Below, in pieces: positions 56,740 to 60,000 of a stretch of 60,000 nucleotides of DNA (position 1 is the stretch's first letter; each line of letters begins with the position of its first letter). The notes below the pieces were generated by a model. That model had not been told where the DNA came from and did no database searches. It saw nothing but the letters and a program-made list of their open reading frames with translations. This stretch comes from Cryptomeria japonica (lineage: Eukaryota > Streptophyta > Pinopsida > Cupressales > Cupressaceae). The translations under genes and the position numbers were made by a program. The DNA lies in NCBI RefSeq assembly GCF_030272615.1, contig NC_081407.1, positions 140,002,897 to 140,062,896 on the forward strand. Direction: 5' to 3'.

Positions 56740-57110
56740 GTCTAATTATTTGATTATGGATATTTATTTGATTATTTTTGGATGATGATTTCATCGTGAG
56801 ATTTTATTTAACCAATTAGGATTCATTTAATTGGTTTATTAATTGATTTAATTATTGTGTATATTTTTATCGTCTATTTATTGATGATTTATTTATTTAT
56901 TCAAATTGATTATTGATAAGATTGAATTATTTTAATGATTTACTTATTTATTATTTAATGATTTATTCACTAATTGACTTATTACTTATTTATGTTGATT
57001 TATTGTTGAACAATCTATTTATTATTTATTTATTTAATTGATAATTGTTATCGATTTTTGATTTATTGACTTTATTAAATTATTTATTGTTATTTGTGAT
57101 TTGATTCTAT
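56740..57110. repeat. AT-rich TTTATT/GATT low-complexity stretch
   Basis: Long run of TTATTTATT, GATTTATT and TTAATTGATT words with hardly any GC pairs. Confidence 0.9.
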
Positions 57111-58269
57111 ATTTGCAATTGGGGGTTCTATTTTTAATGCCTTGTTCATTTAATTTATTTAATTGATTTTATTGGGTCATGAATTTCTATTTAATGTGTT
57201 TATATAAATTCTATAATGTCGGCAACTGCATTTGTAATACATTTTCCTACCATTGCATGTGATTGGTTGATTTTTAATTGGTAGGTAAATTATATTGGAT
57301 AAATAATATGTCCCTCAAACTATGCAAGTTAGGTATAATATATGATTTATGAAATATTTTGATTGGTTGGCTTGCATTATAGTTTTTGATTTTAAGTTTC
57401 GTATTTATCCGGCTTCCTGTACATTCACGGGGGTTGGAAAAATTGGGGGAGCTTGAAGATTTTGATTTTGAAGATCTTGCATTTGGTTTTGCATTCGAAT
57501 TGTTGAAGGATTTTTGTTGGATTTGGATTGCACTTTCAGATTTCAATTTATTTCATCTTTCTCCAGGTTAGCTTCTTTTTCCTGCACTCGACATTTTGAT
57601 TCAGAAGAAATTGGTTGTTGTGTTTTGAAAATATTGTCTTGGGAAAATTGAGATTTTGATTTGCAGAAATCATTTGCTTTTGAAGAGGATTTGGTTGGGG
57701 GGAAATCACATTCCAATGCATTGTTTTTCTGGAAATTGAATTGCCAGAAGCATGATATTATATTCTCTATGTCTAATTATGTTTTTGGCTCTTTTGTTTG
57801 ATGGACCATGATTTGAGTTTGAATTGATTTCTCCCTTGTGTTAGTTGTATGATTCACTCAGTGTTTTGAGTTTGTTTTGGGCCTTGTTTCACCATATGAT
57901 TGCTGAGAGTTCCTTGAGACTCTTTATGACTGCATAATTGAATGTGCAGACACTTCCAACCACTTGCGAAGGCTATGATTGAACCTTGAAAGTCTTTCTT
58001 GAGTCTCCTTTTGTTGTTTGCAATCTTGTTCTTTCTCTCCCTTGTTATTTTAGCTCTCCATGTCTTAGATTTGGCACTGTGAGAGATGGATTTCTTTGTG
58101 TAACTTTTAGCAATGAATATTATTATGATGTTTTTGGTATTATTAGTAAAAATTTGGATCTTCCAGACCCTATAATTGCAGTATGTGGGTCATTTTTGAC
58201 CCCTTAGTCTACCTATGCCAATACCTAATCTTAGTGTCACTACTTGGTGTTGTTTTCTGCTCTTTCTGC

Positions 58270-58540
58270 AAAAATGCTATAAGAAAATCCATGGGTATTG
58301 TGGGATGATCCAAGGGCACTATGATTCACCCTAGGAGTGCCATGGTATGCACCCATGGTGCTAGGAAACATACCATTGGTGCAGGTGTCCTAAAACTAGA
58401 AATGCAAGCCAATTTACCAAAAACGTTGACATATGACCGCAAAATGCTATAGAATTATCAAAAAATGCTATGGTAAGTACCAAAAATGCTATCATACCTA
58501 CCAAGGGTGCCAATCTGGGAACCAAGGGCACTGGAATGTC
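58270..58540. repeat. Cluster of AAAATGCTAT and CCAAGGGYRC words
   Basis: AAAATGCTAT occurs at least four times (58271, 58441, 58463, 58485) and CAAGGGCACT-like words several times, with ATGGTATG/CATACC pairs between. Function unknown. Confidence 0.7.
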
Positions 58541-58699
58541 CCGAGGGTCTCAGAAACTCAGTTTTTAGCATGTTTTGGTCTATTTTTGGTCTATTTGAGT
58601 ACTCCAGAGGCATGAGTTATATGTGTTGACATTCTCAGAGTTTCTTATGATGTTTTTTTATCCCTTATGATTTTTCTTGTGCTTCAATAAGAGGATTCA

Positions 58700-58830
58700 T
58701 GCCTTACTGTTGAGGTGTATTATATGCGATATGTTGCTCCAACGAGAGGGAGAATGCCTCGTTGTTGAGGGAATTAAATATATGGATCCAGTGGGATGTG
58801 TTATGCCTCACTATTGAGGATTTGATATGA
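58700..58830. repeat. Threefold ATGCCTYRYTRTTGAGG motif
   Basis: ATGCCTTACTGTTGAGG, ATGCCTCGTTGTTGAGG and ATGCCTCACTATTGAGG lie about 50 bp apart, inside probable LTR M. Confidence 0.8.
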
Positions 58831-60000
58831 TTTTTATCTTTTTATGGGTTGCATTCATTATTGGCTTATCCTTTATGATGTCTTGGTGAAGGCTTCTTTC
58901 TATGAGTATGACTTATGAGTCCTCTTTGCTCAGTTTGGTGTTCAGTTTATTGTATCTGTTCTTATATCACTTTTGAGCCTTCATGATGTTGTTTTATGTT
59001 ATATGGATATGTATTTAACCTATGGTCTTGGTACATGGTTGGGAGAGTGGGCTCTTGCATGTGTTGGACCCAGGTTATGAGCACTAGATCTCTAGGAAGG
59101 GGGTCTATACCTATGGTACCACATGAAGAGTTTATGGTTTAATTGCAAGTGATAACATAATAATAATTGATTAGAGGGTTGGGTATCTAGGAATTCACCT
59201 AATCAAGATAAAGAATATGATGTTGTATGCCCCAATTGGACAGACCCAGGGAGGTGGTTTTGGGATCCTATATTGGGAAGACCGTTGGAGTGGTATACCT
59301 GATCTCCCTTGAGTGACTCCAAGGTGGAGACAGATGCCACATGAGGTTAGCATGTGATGACACACTACCCCACATGTGTCCATTTACAATATGACTTGCT
59401 TTGTTGATTTTTCCTCTGGAGGTTGATTGAATTGATTTAGCCATCTGATGTATTTTGATGTTGTATTCTTATGTTGGAGTCTTGCAAAGTCATGTTGTAT
59501 CCCTTGGTTGATAGGTTCGAGCTTAGGTCTTGAATGTGAGTTGGAACCTTATGGCATCTCATAGCACAAGGGGATTGTTCCTATTTGGTTTCACATGGTC
59601 GGGTGGTTTGATGCCTTCTTCCATTGGCATATTCTTCTTGGTTGTGCACGTGCGTGGATTATTGGATTCTTCATGTGATTAATCTTCAGAGCTGATTTCT
59701 ATGTACATGGAAAAGAAGACATTGTATCATGATGATTTTTATATGTAAAAGAGATTATGTATCTTTGAGTTAGGTATCTGTATGTACTTGTAAATGATTG
59801 TAATAGGGCTTTATATAGTGACTAGGAGAAATGTTCCTAGAATATTCCTTAATGTATCGGTTGTTCATTATATAATATGGATATATGAGTTCTATGTGGA
59901 AATAAAATAAAATAGCTTATATATATTTGTGTTGCATTTGCATTGAGAGTTGGTATCTTGTTGCGTTGTCCTATGGAGTGAATAATAGAAAGGATAGTGG

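Larger units (their letters stand above)
56172..60000 (+). repeat. M: probable start of a long LTR, running off the window
   Basis: TGTAGTGCCCTCCTAG at 56172 resembles LTR starts of plant gypsy elements (TGTAGTGCCC). Nothing in the next 3.8 kb codes for a recognisable protein. TATATAATATGG near 59870 could be a promoter TATA region. Neither the LTR end nor a primer site is visible. Confidence 0.4.

Overview
This is a plant nuclear window, probably from a large repeat-rich genome such as a gymnosperm. That lineage guess is an inference: one short-exon gene stands among many nested LTR retrotransposons and solo LTRs. No bacterial, organellar, rRNA or tRNA genes were seen. The only non-transposon gene recognised is the 3' part of a CBS-domain (SnRK1 gamma-like, PV42/CBSX type) gene at 44085-45108 on the plus strand. 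Its first exon was not found in the window.

Left third (1-19299): a minus-strand Ty3/gypsy element (A, Tat/Athila-like, tRNA-Asp-type primer site) is split by a plus-strand chromovirus (B, 2644-10227) and a plus-strand Copia element (C, 10866-15917). C has a perfect 5-bp target duplication and B a 4/5 one. All coding regions are broken by stops and frameshifts.

Middle (19300-33260): a very decayed plus-strand chromovirus (D) has collected a solo LTR (E), which itself carries a solo LTR (F) and a short inverted-repeat element (X3). D also holds X2, a 1.3-kb non-autonomous mini-LTR element (I) and an antisense LTR fragment (G). D's gag is tandemly duplicated, so the second copy preserves the empty sites of X2 and E. 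X1, X2 and X3 form a class of 0.2-0.4-kb elements with 8-bp target duplications and interiors made almost entirely of one short motif in both orientations.

33261-41182: a minus-strand non-autonomous element (H) contains a complete A-family element (A2, 34481-39894, target duplication TGGAA). A2 has lost most of pol and carries a broken sense-strand coiled-coil frame downstream. 41183-45300: gene region with a solo LTR (N) and a tandem duplication that captured the first bases of N. 46356-60000: a Copia fragment (J) with an inserted non-autonomous element (K, target duplication GTACA), a minus-strand gypsy gag and LTR (L), a possible LINE remnant and the start of a probable long LTR (M).

The most interesting structures are the X1-X3 class, a 61-bp-period array of five hairpins with compensatory changes in the LTRs of B, a covarying hairpin shared by F and G, and a 70-bp near-perfect palindrome in the LTR of C.
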